Assembly (NCBI GenBank): GCA_017459925.1
Contig: JAFUCC010000169.1
Coordinates: 1 to 54,273 of the forward strand
Reading direction: 5' to 3'
From: Eggerthellaceae bacterium
GTDB taxonomy: Bacteria; Actinomycetota; Coriobacteriia; Coriobacteriales; Eggerthellaceae
Length of the DNA stretch: 54,273 bases
Numbering within the stretch: position 1 is the stretch's first letter; the number at the start of each line of letters is the position of its first letter. A program made the translations under genes and the position numbers. The notes under the pieces were generated by a model. It ran no database searches, was not told the DNA's origin, and worked only from the letters and a program-made list of their open reading frames with translations. This document shows positions 8,023 through 16,509 of the stretch, in pieces.

Positions 8023-10992
8023 ATGGCCGTAAAGCCTGATAACGGGCGCATTACCATCGTGAAGGAGCCGTACGGCGGCTCTACGGTCGAAGAGCGCAAG
8101 GCAGCGATGAACCGCGGCATGTCCGACGAGGAAATCGCGAAGCGCAACGTCGTTCCCACGACGGCGCCCAACGGCGAGCCGCATCGCGTCATCGCCGAGG
8201 AGCTGTATTCCGAAAACGACACGTACGTGCCTTACAAGCCGGCGGTGCCCGATGCGCCCGGCCCGGCGTCGTACCGCACGTTCAAGCCCGGCGTGCGCGA
8301 CGAAGGGCAGAAGATCACCGACCGCATCGGCGTGAAGGTGACGAAGGACGATCCGGATTACTGGGGCTTGGCCAGCGTCATGACCGAAGAGGAAGCGGCC
8401 GTCACGAAGCACATGAAGGTGCGCAAGCCCATGACGTTCACGCAGCTTCAGCAAGCATGCGGCGTCGGGCCCGAGCGTCTGCAACAACTGCTCGACGACA
8501 TGTCCATCAAGGGCATCATCGAGTACAACTGGGAAAACCTCGACGGCAAGAACCCGAATCTCGAGAAACGCTACGTGCTGCCCATGTTCGTGCCGGGTTC
8601 GGCCGAGTTCACGGTCATGAACCAGGCGCAGCTGGAAGAGCATCCCGAGCTGGGCACGTTCTTCGAGCGCATGACGTTCCTGCCGCTTGAAAAGGTGACC
8701 AAGATGGTGCCGCCCGGCGGTGCGGGCATCGGCATGCACGTCATTCCCGTCGAGCGCGCGATCGACCAGGTCAACGAGGCGGCCGATGTCGAGAAGCTGT
8801 CGCACTGGCTTAAGAAGTACGACCGGTTCAGCGTCGGCGCGTGCTCGTGCCGCATGTCGGAACGCGTGCGCGGCGACAACGCGGGCAGCGACCCGCAGAA
8901 CTGGTGCATCGGCGTGGGCGACATGGCCGACTACTGCGTGGAAACCGGCAAGGGCCATTTCGCCACGTATGACGAGGTCGTGAACCTGCTGCTGTTGTCC
9001 GAAAAATGCGGCTACGTGCATCAGATAACCAATATCGACGGCTCCGAGAAGATTTTCGGCATCTGCAATTGCGATGTGAACATTTGCTACGCCCTGCGCA
9101 CCTCGCAGCTGTTCAACACGCCGAACATGAGCCGATCGGCATATGTGGCGCACATCGAATCCGACAAGTGCGTGGCGTGTGCGGGTTGCGTGGAAGTATG
9201 CCCGGCGGGCGCCGTTCAGCTCGGCCAGAAGCTGCCGACTGTGAACGGGGCCGTGGAGTACCCGCGCCAGGCGCTTCCCACGCTTTCGTGGAGCGAAGCC
9301 GACTGGGACCCGGATTACAAGAACAACAACCGCATCGAGTGCCATGACACGGGTACGGCGCCCTGCAAGGTGGCATGCCCCGCGCACGTTTCGGTGCAGG
9401 GCTACCTGCGCATGGCGGCCGAGGGGCGCTACCGCGACGCGTTGGCGCTCATCAAGAAGGAAAACCCGTTCCCGGCCGTGTGCGGGCGCGTCTGCAACCG
9501 CCGCTGCGAGGCGGCGTGCACGCGCGGCACGGTCGACGAAGCCGTGGCCATCGACGAGGTGAAGAAGTTCATCGCCGAGAAGGATTTGGAAGCCGAGCAC
9601 CGCTTCGTGCCCGAGATCACGCCGCCCACGACGCGCGGTGGATTCAACGAGAAGATCGCCGTGGTGGGCGCGGGCCCGGCTGGCCTTTCGTGCGCGTACT
9701 ACTTGGCGACGCTTGGTTACAAGCCCGTCGTGTTCGAGCGCGACGAAAAGCCGGGCGGCATGATGACGTACGGCATTCCCGCATACAAGCTTGCCAAGGA
9801 CGTCGTCGATGCTGAAATCGACGTGCTACGCGAGATGGGCGTCGAGATTCGCTGCGGCGTGGAAGTCGGCAAGGACGTCACGCTGGCTGAACTGCGCGAG
9901 CAGGGCTTCATGGCGTTTTACGTGGCAATTGGCTGCCAGGGCGGCCGCAAGGCGGGCGTGCCGGGCGAGGATGCCGAAGGCGTCACCACGGCTGTCGAGT
10001 TCCCGCGCACGGCCATTGGCAATCCGTCGCATGAGGTTGCGGGCAAGACCGTCGTCATCGGCGGCGGCAACGTGGCCATCGACGCCGCTCGTGTATCGGT
10101 GCGCTGCGGCAGCGCAGACGTGTCGATGTACTGCCTCGAACAGCTCGACGAGATGCCCGCGCTTCCCGAGGAAATCGCCGAGGCACGTGAAGACAGCGTG
10201 CAGATTGAAAACGGCTGGGGCCCGGCGCGCATCGAGGTTGGAGCGGACGGCAAGGTGCGCGGCGTCACCTTCAAGCGCTGCACGCGCGTGTACGACGACG
10301 AGCACCGCTTCTCGCCCGAGTACGACGAAGCCGACACCGTCACTGTGGAATGCGACAACGTGGTGCTTGCCATCGGCCAGTCCATCGAGTGGGGCAACCT
10401 GCTGGAAGGCAGCGCCGTGAAGCTCGGGCGCGGCAACGGGGCTGTCGCCGACCCGCAGACGTACCAGACCGACGAGCCCGACATCTTCGTGGGCGGCGAC
10501 GTGTACACCGGTCCGCGGTTCGTCATCGACGCCATTGCAGCTGGCCACGAGGCGGCGGTTTCGCTGCACCGTTTCGTGCAGAAGGGCAGCTCGCTCACGC
10601 TCGGCCGCAATCCTCGTCACTATGTCGAGCTGAACAAGGAGACTGTGGCGCTGAACCCGCTGAGCTACGATCATGCCGGCCGCGGCGTGCCCGCATGTGC
10701 CAAGCCTGCGAGCATCCTGCACAACTGGGACGACGTGCGCGCCACGTTCACCGAGGAGCAGATTCGCACCGAGACGGCGCGTTGCCTGTCGTGCGGCGCT
10801 TCTATCGTCGACCCGAACAAGTGCATCGGTTGCGGCCTGTGCACGACGCGTTGCGAGTTCGACGCCATTCACCTGCACCGCGACAATCCGGAGTGCTCGA
10901 CGATGGTGGCGTCCGAGGACAAGCTGAAGAAGATCCTGCCGAATGCCGGCAGCATGCTTCTGCGCAAGATCGCCCCCATGGTGAAGAAATAG
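8023..10992 (+). CDS. FAD-dependent, multi-[4Fe-4S] oxidoreductase (GltD/NfnB-like)
   Basis: 989 residues. The N-terminal ~300 hold a winged-helix-like patch (~140-175) and an unusual cysteine region (ACSC ... CNCDVNIC, ~275-360). Then come a ferredoxin cluster CVACAGCVEVCP (~383), a GltD-type entry domain with CKVACPAHVS and CGRVCNRRCEAAC (~450-505), an FAD-binding GAGPAGLS (~548) and an NAD(P)-binding GGGNVAID (~680). The C-terminal ferredoxin motif is CIGCGLCTTRCEF (~935). The build fits electron transfer between NAD(P)H and ferredoxin or another partner. The ATG at 8023 has GAGAGAGGGG upstream. Physiological partner unknown. Confidence 0.88.
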   Translation: MAVKPDNGRITIVKEPYGGSTVEERKAAMNRGMSDEEIAKRNVVPTTAPNGEPHRVIAEELYSENDTYVPYKPAVPDAPGPASYRTFKPGVRDEGQKITDRIGVKVTKDDPDYWGLASVMTEEEAAVTKHMKVRKPMTFTQLQQACGVGPERLQQLLDDMSIKGIIEYNWENLDGKNPNLEKRYVLPMFVPGSAEFTVMNQAQLEEHPELGTFFERMTFLPLEKVTKMVPPGGAGIGMHVIPVERAIDQVNEAADVEKLSHWLKKYDRFSVGACSCRMSERVRGDNAGSDPQNWCIGVGDMADYCVETGKGHFATYDEVVNLLLLSEKCGYVHQITNIDGSEKIFGICNCDVNICYALRTSQLFNTPNMSRSAYVAHIESDKCVACAGCVEVCPAGAVQLGQKLPTVNGAVEYPRQALPTLSWSEADWDPDYKNNNRIECHDTGTAPCKVACPAHVSVQGYLRMAAEGRYRDALALIKKENPFPAVCGRVCNRRCEAACTRGTVDEAVAIDEVKKFIAEKDLEAEHRFVPEITPPTTRGGFNEKIAVVGAGPAGLSCAYYLATLGYKPVVFERDEKPGGMMTYGIPAYKLAKDVVDAEIDVLREMGVEIRCGVEVGKDVTLAELREQGFMAFYVAIGCQGGRKAGVPGEDAEGVTTAVEFPRTAIGNPSHEVAGKTVVIGGGNVAIDAARVSVRCGSADVSMYCLEQLDEMPALPEEIAEAREDSVQIENGWGPARIEVGADGKVRGVTFKRCTRVYDDEHRFSPEYDEADTVTVECDNVVLAIGQSIEWGNLLEGSAVKLGRGNGAVADPQTYQTDEPDIFVGGDVYTGPRFVIDAIAAGHEAAVSLHRFVQKGSSLTLGRNPRHYVELNKETVALNPLSYDHAGRGVPACAKPASILHNWDDVRATFTEEQIRTETARCLSCGASIVDPNKCIGCGLCTTRCEFDAIHLHRDNPECSTMVASEDKLKKILPNAGSMLLRKIAPMVKK

Positions 10993-11001
10993 CCGCTCCA
11001 G

Positions 11002-11101
11002 AATGAGTCGCAGGACCGTCCTCCGACTCATTCCGGAATCAGATTTCCGAACCACGATAGCGTTGTCGAGAATGAGTCAGAGGACAGTCCTGCGACTCAT
11101 T
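11002..11101. repeat. Family-2 palindromic repeat, locus 1
   Basis: Two 31-base near-palindromes (11002-11032 and 11071-11101), each of form AATGAGTC..GGAC..GTCC..GACTCATT. They are also inverted copies of each other with two mismatches. The element fills the gap between the oxidoreductase and hypA. Confidence 0.85.
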
Positions 11102-11114
11102 TGGAAGGTGAAGC

Positions 11115-11459
11115 ATGCACGAACTGGGCGTCGTGTTCCATATGGTCGACCTGCTCGAGGACATCGGCCGCGAGCGGAACTTGTCGCGTATCGGCAAGGT
11201 CGTCGTGGATTTAGGCGAGGTGTCCGGCGTGGTCACCGAGCTGTTCGGCGATGCTTGGCTGTGGGCGTCCGACAAGCATGATCTGCTGCGCGGCGCCGAG
11301 TTGGAAATCCACGAGATCGAAGCCGCCACCGTTTGCAACGCATGCGGCCACACGTACCGCACGGTCGACTACGGCCGCATCTGCCCGAATTGCGGAAGCC
11401 CCGATACCGAACTGCTGCAAGGCAACGAGCTCAACATCCGCGAAATCGAAGCGGAATAA
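11115..11459 (+). CDS. hypA: Hydrogenase/urease nickel metallochaperone HypA
   Basis: 114 residues, the usual HypA length. The nickel-binding start MHE is intact (His2). The structural zinc site uses two CxxC pairs: C74/C77 and C90/C93. HypA delivers nickel to NiFe-hydrogenase with HypB. A GGAAGG ribosome site lies just before the ATG, at the right edge of a family-2 repeat. No other hyp or hydrogenase gene is in the window, so it is an isolated maturation gene here. Confidence 0.95.
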   Translation: MHELGVVFHMVDLLEDIGRERNLSRIGKVVVDLGEVSGVVTELFGDAWLWASDKHDLLRGAELEIHEIEAATVCNACGHTYRTVDYGRICPNCGSPDTELLQGNELNIREIEAE

Positions 11460-11463
11460 CGCT

Positions 11464-11571
11464 GGATTGAACGCTCACCCCAGGGATGATGTTCAAATTT
11501 GTTAAGGCTCCATCTTTTCGTCGGAGCGCTCCTTCAATTTGAACATCATCCCTGGGGTGAGCGTTCAATCC
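11464..11571. repeat. Family-1 palindromic repeat, locus 3
   Basis: 36-bp arms (11464-11499 and 11536-11571) around a 36-base loop containing TTAAGGCTCCATCTTTT. It lies between the convergent ends of hypA and the GH25 gene. A degraded extra right unit (GGATGGGCACTCAAC) follows at about 11585-11599. Confidence 0.95.
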
Positions 11572-11627
11572 TCAGCCGTCCGCGGGATGGGCACTCAACC
11601 GGCCCCAAACCGTCGGCCTCCCAAGAG

Positions 11628-12650
11628 CTACAGCACACCTGATAAATCGAGGTTCATGTCGACGGTGGTGTCGAAGCCGGCAACCGAGCCCGAGCTGGTG
11701 TATTGCCACATGACGATGTCGGTGTAATGCGACGGGTGCTCTACGCCGTATTCAGCCCACCAAATGCCACGGCCCGTCATGACGTCGATGTCGTAACTCG
11801 ACAGGTCGCGGGCATTGCCATATACCATCGTGCGGTAGCCGGCTTGCTCGATGCGGTCGCAGAACGCATCGGCAATGGCCGTCAGTTCCTCGTCGGTCAG
11901 GTCGATCGTGCGCGTCGCGCCGAGGCTCGTCACCACTTCCGAATCGAAGGCGATGGGGTATTCGAGAGGCCTTCCATTCAAATTGTCGAGCACGAAATCG
12001 GCCTCCTCGACGGCCTCTTCGATGCTGATCGCTTGCGAGAAGAAATACAGGCCGCAGTCGATGCCGGCCGCCCGTGCGTTTTCGAGGTTCGACTCGAAGT
12101 ACTCGTCGAGGTACAGCGCTCCCTCGGTGGCTCCGCGGTAACCCAAGCGGATCATGGCGAAATCGATGCCATCTGCCGCGACGGCTTCCCAATCAGGGGA
12201 GCCCTGGTAATCGGCGACGTCGACGCCCAAGCGCGATTTCACCTGGCCGTTCACCACGTAAGCGTAGTGGCCGTTCGTGCGGTCGAGGTTCGACCAGTCG
12301 TAAGGGCTGACATAGCCTTCGCCTTCTGCATCAATCGGCGTCGTAAGGTCTGCGAACATGCGCACGCCGAAAATCAGCAGAACCGCGATGAGCGCAACCG
12401 CGACAACCGACAGGATGTACACGGCATTGCGCGCGATGAACTGACCGATCGTCTCGCGTTCGCCGGGGCGGCGCTGTGGCTCGGTGCGCGGGGGCTCCGG
12501 CTCGCGGTCGACCCAGCGTCCGTCGGCTTCCCGGCGGCGCGTTCCCCCGACTTGGTCGCTATGCGAGTAGGCGCGCTGCTGCATGCCGGCACCCGCCAGC
12601 GCAGAGCGCTTGTCGCTCACGTTCCTGTTATCGCGTGCGTGGTTGGCCAC
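11628..12650 (-). CDS. Membrane-anchored GH25 lysozyme (N-acetylmuramidase)
   Basis: About 340 residues. A basic, Arg/Pro-rich cytosolic N-terminus leads to one membrane segment (IVS-type stretch AVYILSVVAVALIAVLLIFG, ~105-125). An extracellular GH25 barrel follows, with DVADYQGSPDW at its start, the catalytic DxE in AFDSEVV, and WWAEYG / WQYTSSGSVAG near the end. It should cut peptidoglycan between MurNAc and GlcNAc. The GTG at 12650 is chosen because AGGGG lies seven bases upstream; an ATG at 12680 would add ten residues. It is divergent from queF. Confidence 0.88.
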   Translation of the reverse strand: MANHARDNRNVSDKRSALAGAGMQQRAYSHSDQVGGTRRREADGRWVDREPEPPRTEPQRRPGERETIGQFIARNAVYILSVVAVALIAVLLIFGVRMFADLTTPIDAEGEGYVSPYDWSNLDRTNGHYAYVVNGQVKSRLGVDVADYQGSPDWEAVAADGIDFAMIRLGYRGATEGALYLDEYFESNLENARAAGIDCGLYFFSQAISIEEAVEEADFVLDNLNGRPLEYPIAFDSEVVTSLGATRTIDLTDEELTAIADAFCDRIEQAGYRTMVYGNARDLSSYDIDVMTGRGIWWAEYGVEHPSHYTDIVMWQYTSSGSVAGFDTTVDMNLDLSGVL

Positions 12651-12687
12651 GTTAACACCCCTCGTTTCAATGCGCTTCATGATACCG

Positions 12688-12693
12688 TACAAT
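12688..12693 (+). promoter_or_regulatory. -10-like box (TACAAT) for queF
   Basis: TACAAT sits about 26 bases before the queF ATG at 12719, followed by GGGCAGACGCG. No good -35 seen. On the other strand, TATCAT in the same segment may serve the GH25 gene. Confidence 0.4.
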
Positions 12694-12718
12694 GGGCAGA
12701 CGCGAAAAAGGAGACGCC

Positions 12719-13183
12719 ATGACCGCACATGAAGAGCTGACGCTGCTCGGCGCCCATGCCGAGATACCGACCGATTACGACCCCGGCGTGCTGGAGTCGT
12801 TCGACAACGCGCATCCCGAACGCGACTACCTCGTCACGTTGCGATGCCCGGAATTCACCACGCTGTGCCCCATCACCGGTCAGCCGGATTTCGCGACGAT
12901 GCTCATCAGCTACATTCCCAACGAGAAGATGGTGGAAAGCAAGTCGCTGAAGCTGTACCTGTTCAGCTTCCGGAATCATGGCGACTTCCACGAGGACGTG
13001 ACCAACATCATCCTGAACGACTTGGTTGAGCTCATGCAGCCCAAGTACATCGAGGTGAAGGGCCTGTTCGTGCCGCGCGGAGGCATAGCGATTCATCCGT
13101 TCGCAAACTGGGCTCACCCCGACTTCGGGTATGCGGAGAAAGCTGCAGCTCGTTTGTTTGAGCAACTGGATGATAATGAGTAG
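12719..13183 (+). CDS. queF: NADPH-dependent 7-cyano-7-deazaguanine reductase (QueF)
   Basis: 154 residues, the short (type I, unimodular) QueF. The catalytic cysteine is C50 in [13 protein letters not shown], with the conserved Asp57. The QueF signature [15 protein letters not shown] follows (~73-87). It reduces preQ0 to preQ1 in queuosine synthesis. AAAAAGGAG lies before the ATG. The final codons AAT GAG TAG are part of a family-2 repeat, so the C-terminus and stop are supplied by the repeat. It is functionally linked to the transporter at 19931. Confidence 0.96.
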   Translation: MTAHEELTLLGAHAEIPTDYDPGVLESFDNAHPERDYLVTLRCPEFTTLCPITGQPDFATMLISYIPNEKMVESKSLKLYLFSFRNHGDFHEDVTNIILNDLVELMQPKYIEVKGLFVPRGGIAIHPFANWAHPDFGYAEKAAARLFEQLDDNE

Positions 13184-13244
13184 CAGGACGTTCCTCTTGC
13201 TCATATTCGCGAAATTGAGCAAGAGGAACGTCCTGCTACTCATT
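13175..13244. repeat. Family-2 palindromic repeat, locus 2
   Basis: Perfect 29-bp arms (13175-13203 and 13216-13244) with a 12-base loop. The left arm AATGAGTAGCAGGACG... begins inside queF and contains its TAG. Convergent with the YARHG gene, so it probably terminates both. Confidence 0.95.
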
Positions 13245-13248
13245 CTTC

Positions 13249-14100
13249 TTACAGGTATGGCGAGCCCTTGTCCTTCTCGACTTGCTGCATGACTTTGACA
13301 TTCTGCACTTCGGCGTCGGTGAGCTGGTTGCCCATGCTATCCCACTGAGCGGGCGTGTACAGCGGCTCGTACCAAGCCTGCGAGTTGAAGTACTCCTGCA
13401 GTTCGGGGCTGTTGAACATGCGGCCGTGGCGGGCGAAGATCTCGTTGCGCGCGAGGAACAGGTCGTAGGCGCTCATGCTGTTCAGCTCATCGTACGAGTA
13501 GTAGTAATACGAGCTTTCAGGCAACACGTAATAATCGTTGTAGTACTCCGGTTCGGGCTCGACCTGGCCGTTTTGGCGTTGCGTGGGGTCGACCGCTTGC
13601 TCGGCTTCCTGGGAGGCGGCGGATGCAGACGCCGCAGAGGCAGACGCGCTTGCGGTGGAAGCTGCTGTGGACGAAGCCGATGCCGAAGAAGTGCTCGACG
13701 TCGCGGAAGCCGACGAAGCGGAATCGCTAGCGGCCGTGGCGCTTTCCGATGCGGCCTCGGTCGAGTCTTCGCTCGTGCCGGACGTCGCCTGGCCCGAGCA
13801 CGAGACGACGGCGAACGCGATGATGGCTATCAGCGCGATAATGGCGATGATGATGGCGGCAATGCGGCCGCCGTTGCGCTGGGGCGCGGGCTGGAAGCCG
13901 CGAGGGTTCTTCGATTGGGCGGAGTGAAGCGCTCCGTCCGTTGAGGAGCGATAGCCCGTTCGATCGGCTTGCACATCGACGTCGGGCCAGTCTTCCCCGC
14001 GTTCGATGGGCTTGCCGTCCATCGACACCTGCATGGCGCCGCACCTGATGCAGAAAATCGCGCCGTCTTTAAGCTCATGACCGCATTCAATGCACTTCAT
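13249..14100 (-). CDS. Zinc-ribbon membrane protein with extracellular YARHG domain
   Basis: 283 residues. N-terminal zinc ribbon (CIECG ... CIRCG, residues 3-21), a linker, and one membrane segment (~78-98, Ile/Ala-rich). A long Ser/Ala/Thr-rich low-complexity stretch (~103-168) precedes a Tyr-rich patch. The C-terminal YARHG domain carries LARNEIFARHGRMF (~225) and FNSQAWYEP. YARHG domains are extracellular and thought to act near the peptidoglycan (family knowledge). It shares its plan with the protein at 45865: ribbon, membrane helix, Ser-rich linker, outer domain. Confidence 0.82.
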   Translation of the reverse strand: MKCIECGHELKDGAIFCIRCGAMQVSMDGKPIERGEDWPDVDVQADRTGYRSSTDGALHSAQSKNPRGFQPAPQRNGGRIAAIIIAIIALIAIIAFAVVSCSGQATSGTSEDSTEAASESATAASDSASSASATSSTSSASASSTAASTASASASAASASAASQEAEQAVDPTQRQNGQVEPEPEYYNDYYVLPESSYYYYSYDELNSMSAYDLFLARNEIFARHGRMFNSPELQEYFNSQAWYEPLYTPAQWDSMGNQLTDAEVQNVKVMQQVEKDKGSPYL

Positions 14101-14181
14101 CGCGTCCTCCTCGAACTATGCTGCTGACAGTATACTTCGTTTTGCGAATCGCCGAAATGGGAACCTGCTGGAAGGCTGGCT

Positions 14182-14269
14182 GATTGAACATCACCCCAGG
14201 GAAGATGTTCAAATTTGCTGAAGGAGCGCTTCTTCAATTTGAACATCTTCCCTGGGGTGATGTTCAATC
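14182..14269. repeat. Family-1 palindromic repeat, locus 4
   Basis: 34-bp arms (14182-14215 and 14236-14269) around a 20-base loop, shorter than the usual ~35. It lies at the 3' end of the Tat lipoprotein gene. Confidence 0.95.
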
Positions 14270-14276
14270 CTTCTCC

Positions 14277-15536
14277 TTACGTAAGTACGTTCCAGATCTT
14301 TACGCGGCAGGCGTGCACGGCATCGGCGCCGATGGGATGGTGGTCGATGTTGGCGTATGTGACGAAGTTGCCGTGCGTTCCCGATGAGGCGAGGTACTCG
14401 CCGTAATCGTCTGCGCCGTTGTCGACGTCGATGGCGAAATACGTTCCGGCTTCCAGGTCGACGCCGCAAACCGAGTAGCTCGACTTCACGACGAGCAAGT
14501 TGCCGCACCAGGCGGGGGCGGCGGTCGGCGTGCGTGCGAACCCGAACCACTTCACATTGCTGTAATTGCCGTCGGAGGGCTTGCGCACGGGCGTGTACGT
14601 GCCCAAGTTGGAGATGCCGTCGCCGTAGTTGTAGATGTCGGCGAACGAGAGCATGAACCCGGTCTTCCCGTAGCCGGTTTCGAGCGGAGACATGCCGCCG
14701 GGAAGCGTGAGCGAGTCTGTGACCTTGCCCGATTGGGCGTCGATGTTGGTGAGCTGGTAATACACGGTGCTCATGTCGAGGCGGGGGGCTATGGTGATGG
14801 AGTCGACGTCGGAATACGGGGGCGTGCCCATGCGCCGTGCGTTCTCATACACGCATTCGGTCTTGTCTATTCCGAATGCGGCGGCCATCAGCCGCGACGG
14901 CAAGCCTGCGTCGTTAGGGGCCTTGGGAACGACTTGCCAGAACGCCAGCTTCGATGACACCGCGAGCATGGGCGTATCGTATGTGGCGTCCCCTTCCTCG
15001 ACGAGCACCGGCGCGCCTTCGATGCCGCCGTTGGCAATACGCGCGGTGTACACGCGCCAAATGCCTTGCAGCACATTGGCTTCCGTCCAAACGAGGCCGT
15101 TCACCGTGGCGCGAACGTCGTACACCTCGAAATGCTCGGCGGCGCCGACGGCTCGGTCGAGCACGACGTTGAGCGAGCCGCTGCTGAAGAACAGCAGCCC
15201 GACTTGCGTGAGCGGCGACCCCGATGACGTGGGAAGCAAGCATGCTGCGACCTCGTCGTCGTTTGCCCAGACGAGCGTGCCGTAGGGAATGTCGAAGCTC
15301 CCGACCAGCTGAATCTTGCCTTCGGGGCTGTCGAGCGCCTCGAAGTCGTTGAGCGTGACGAGCGAGGATTCGGGAACTTCGAGGTACGTGACCTCGTCGC
15401 TGCCGCCGGTGATGGCCCCGCAGCCGGAAAGCCCGAGGCCAACCGCGGCCATTGCGCCCGCTGCCGCCGTGCCGTACAGAAACGCCCGTCGAGAGACGAG
15501 CAACTGGCCGTTTCCCTGTCCTGTGATTTCACCCAT
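14277..15536 (-). CDS. Tat-exported lipoprotein of unknown function
   Basis: 419 residues. The Tat signal has the twin arginine SRRAFL (residues 15-20) and a hydrophobic stretch. It ends in a lipobox-like LSGC (Cys39), so the protein should be folded before export and lipid-anchored. The rest is rich in beta-type sequence with repeated W/Y/G patterns, which could be a beta-propeller, but I did not find clear repeat boundaries. No catalytic motif recognised. It stands alone between two unrelated units. Confidence 0.75.
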   Translation of the reverse strand: MGEITGQGNGQLLVSRRAFLYGTAAAGAMAAVGLGLSGCGAITGGSDEVTYLEVPESSLVTLNDFEALDSPEGKIQLVGSFDIPYGTLVWANDDEVAACLLPTSSGSPLTQVGLLFFSSGSLNVVLDRAVGAAEHFEVYDVRATVNGLVWTEANVLQGIWRVYTARIANGGIEGAPVLVEEGDATYDTPMLAVSSKLAFWQVVPKAPNDAGLPSRLMAAAFGIDKTECVYENARRMGTPPYSDVDSITIAPRLDMSTVYYQLTNIDAQSGKVTDSLTLPGGMSPLETGYGKTGFMLSFADIYNYGDGISNLGTYTPVRKPSDGNYSNVKWFGFARTPTAAPAWCGNLLVVKSSYSVCGVDLEAGTYFAIDVDNGADDYGEYLASSGTHGNFVTYANIDHHPIGADAVHACRVKIWNVLT

Positions 15537-15608
15537 ATCCTGAGTATACCCGTTTAACGCAGCTCCACATTTCCGCTGTCGAAAGATTACTCCTTGGTCA
15601 CGAAACGC

Positions 15609-15656
15609 TATAATTTAGTTCACATATGCCCACGTGCGCAACGTGGGCGATACAAT
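15609..15656 (+). promoter_or_regulatory. Promoter region of the two-component operon
   Basis: TATAAT at 15609-15614 and TACAAT at 15651-15656 flank an 8-bp inverted repeat (GCCCACGT at 15628-15635, ACGTGGGC at 15641-15648). The dyad could be a regulator site or a small leader hairpin. Confidence 0.45.
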
Positions 15657-15691
15657 AACTGAATCTGAATCCTGCTAGTTAAGGAGACGAA

Positions 15692-16405
15692 ATGGGTAAC
15701 GAAACACGCCGCATCATGTTGGTCGAAGACGAAAAGGCCATCCGTGATGCCGTGACCGCCTACCTCGAGCGCGAAAACTACTGGGTCACCGCCATCGGCG
15801 ACGGCCAGGATGCCCTCGACGAGTTCGCAAAGCATCATTTCGACCTCATCATCCTCGACCTCATGCTTCCGCGCGTTCCCGGCGAGCGCGTGTGCCGCGC
15901 CATTCGCGACAACTCCGATGTGCCCATCATCATGCTGACGGCCAAGGGCGAAGTCGAAGACCGCATCATCGGCCTCGAGCTGGGCGCCGACGACTACCTT
16001 ATCAAGCCGTTCAGCCCGCGCGAGCTCGTCGCCCGCGTTCGCGCCCTGCTGCGCCGCGTGCATGCCGATTCCGAGCCTCAGCGCGAGGTGCTGGAATTCG
16101 GCGACCTGACCATCGACGTGTCGGGCCACAAGGTGCTTGTCAGCGGCAAGGAAGTCGACCTCACCGCCAGCGAGTTCAAGCTGCTCACCACGCTTTCGCG
16201 CTACCCGGGCCGCGTGTACTCGCGCATGGAGCTGGTCGAAAAGGTCCTCGGCTACGATTTCGAGGGCTACGAGCGCACCATCGACAGCCATGTGAAGAAC
16301 CTGCGCGCCAAGATCGGCGACAATCCGCGCAACCCGAAATGGTTGCATACGGTTCATGGCGTGGGCTACCGCTTCGAAGATCCCACGAAGACCGGCGTTC
16401 AGTAA
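15692..16405 (+). CDS. OmpR/PhoB-family response regulator
   Basis: 237 residues. Receiver domain with the acidic pair E12/D13, phospho-acceptor D56 (LIILDLMLP), T83 and K105 (YLIKPFSP). A C-terminal winged-helix DNA-binding domain runs from ~137 to 232, with the recognition region YERTIDSHVKNLRAKIG. GGAGACGAA precedes the ATG. The partner kinase starts 104 bases later, with a family-3 hairpin between them. Targets unknown. Confidence 0.93.
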   Translation: MGNETRRIMLVEDEKAIRDAVTAYLERENYWVTAIGDGQDALDEFAKHHFDLIILDLMLPRVPGERVCRAIRDNSDVPIIMLTAKGEVEDRIIGLELGADDYLIKPFSPRELVARVRALLRRVHADSEPQREVLEFGDLTIDVSGHKVLVSGKEVDLTASEFKLLTTLSRYPGRVYSRMELVEKVLGYDFEGYERTIDSHVKNLRAKIGDNPRNPKWLHTVHGVGYRFEDPTKTGVQ

Positions 16406-16430
16406 TCGCCGAAAGCCATGTACGTAACAT

Positions 16431-16496
16431 CGTAGGGGCGTGATTCGTCGCGCCTGTCAACTACGGTGGCCAAGCAGAATGAATCGAGCCCCTACG
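16431..16496. repeat. Family-3 repeat, hairpin form, between regulator and kinase
   Basis: CGTAGGGGCGTGATTC (16431-16446) pairs with GAATCGAGCCCCTACG (16481-16496). The left side continues as GTCGCGCC, matching the other family-3 copies (37861, 38750, 47331). It lies inside the presumed operon and may lower kinase expression relative to the regulator. Confidence 0.75.
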
Positions 16497-16509
16497 GGAG
16501 GGCGAATCC

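Noticed and set aside
7921..9600. 559-codon minus-strand frame opposite the oxidoreductase
   Set aside because: Antisense to clear Fe-S and FAD motifs; no start signal.
11003..11281. Open frame starting in a family-2 repeat before hypA
   Set aside because: The ATG belongs to the palindrome and the frame runs out of register through hypA, whose MHE start is certain.
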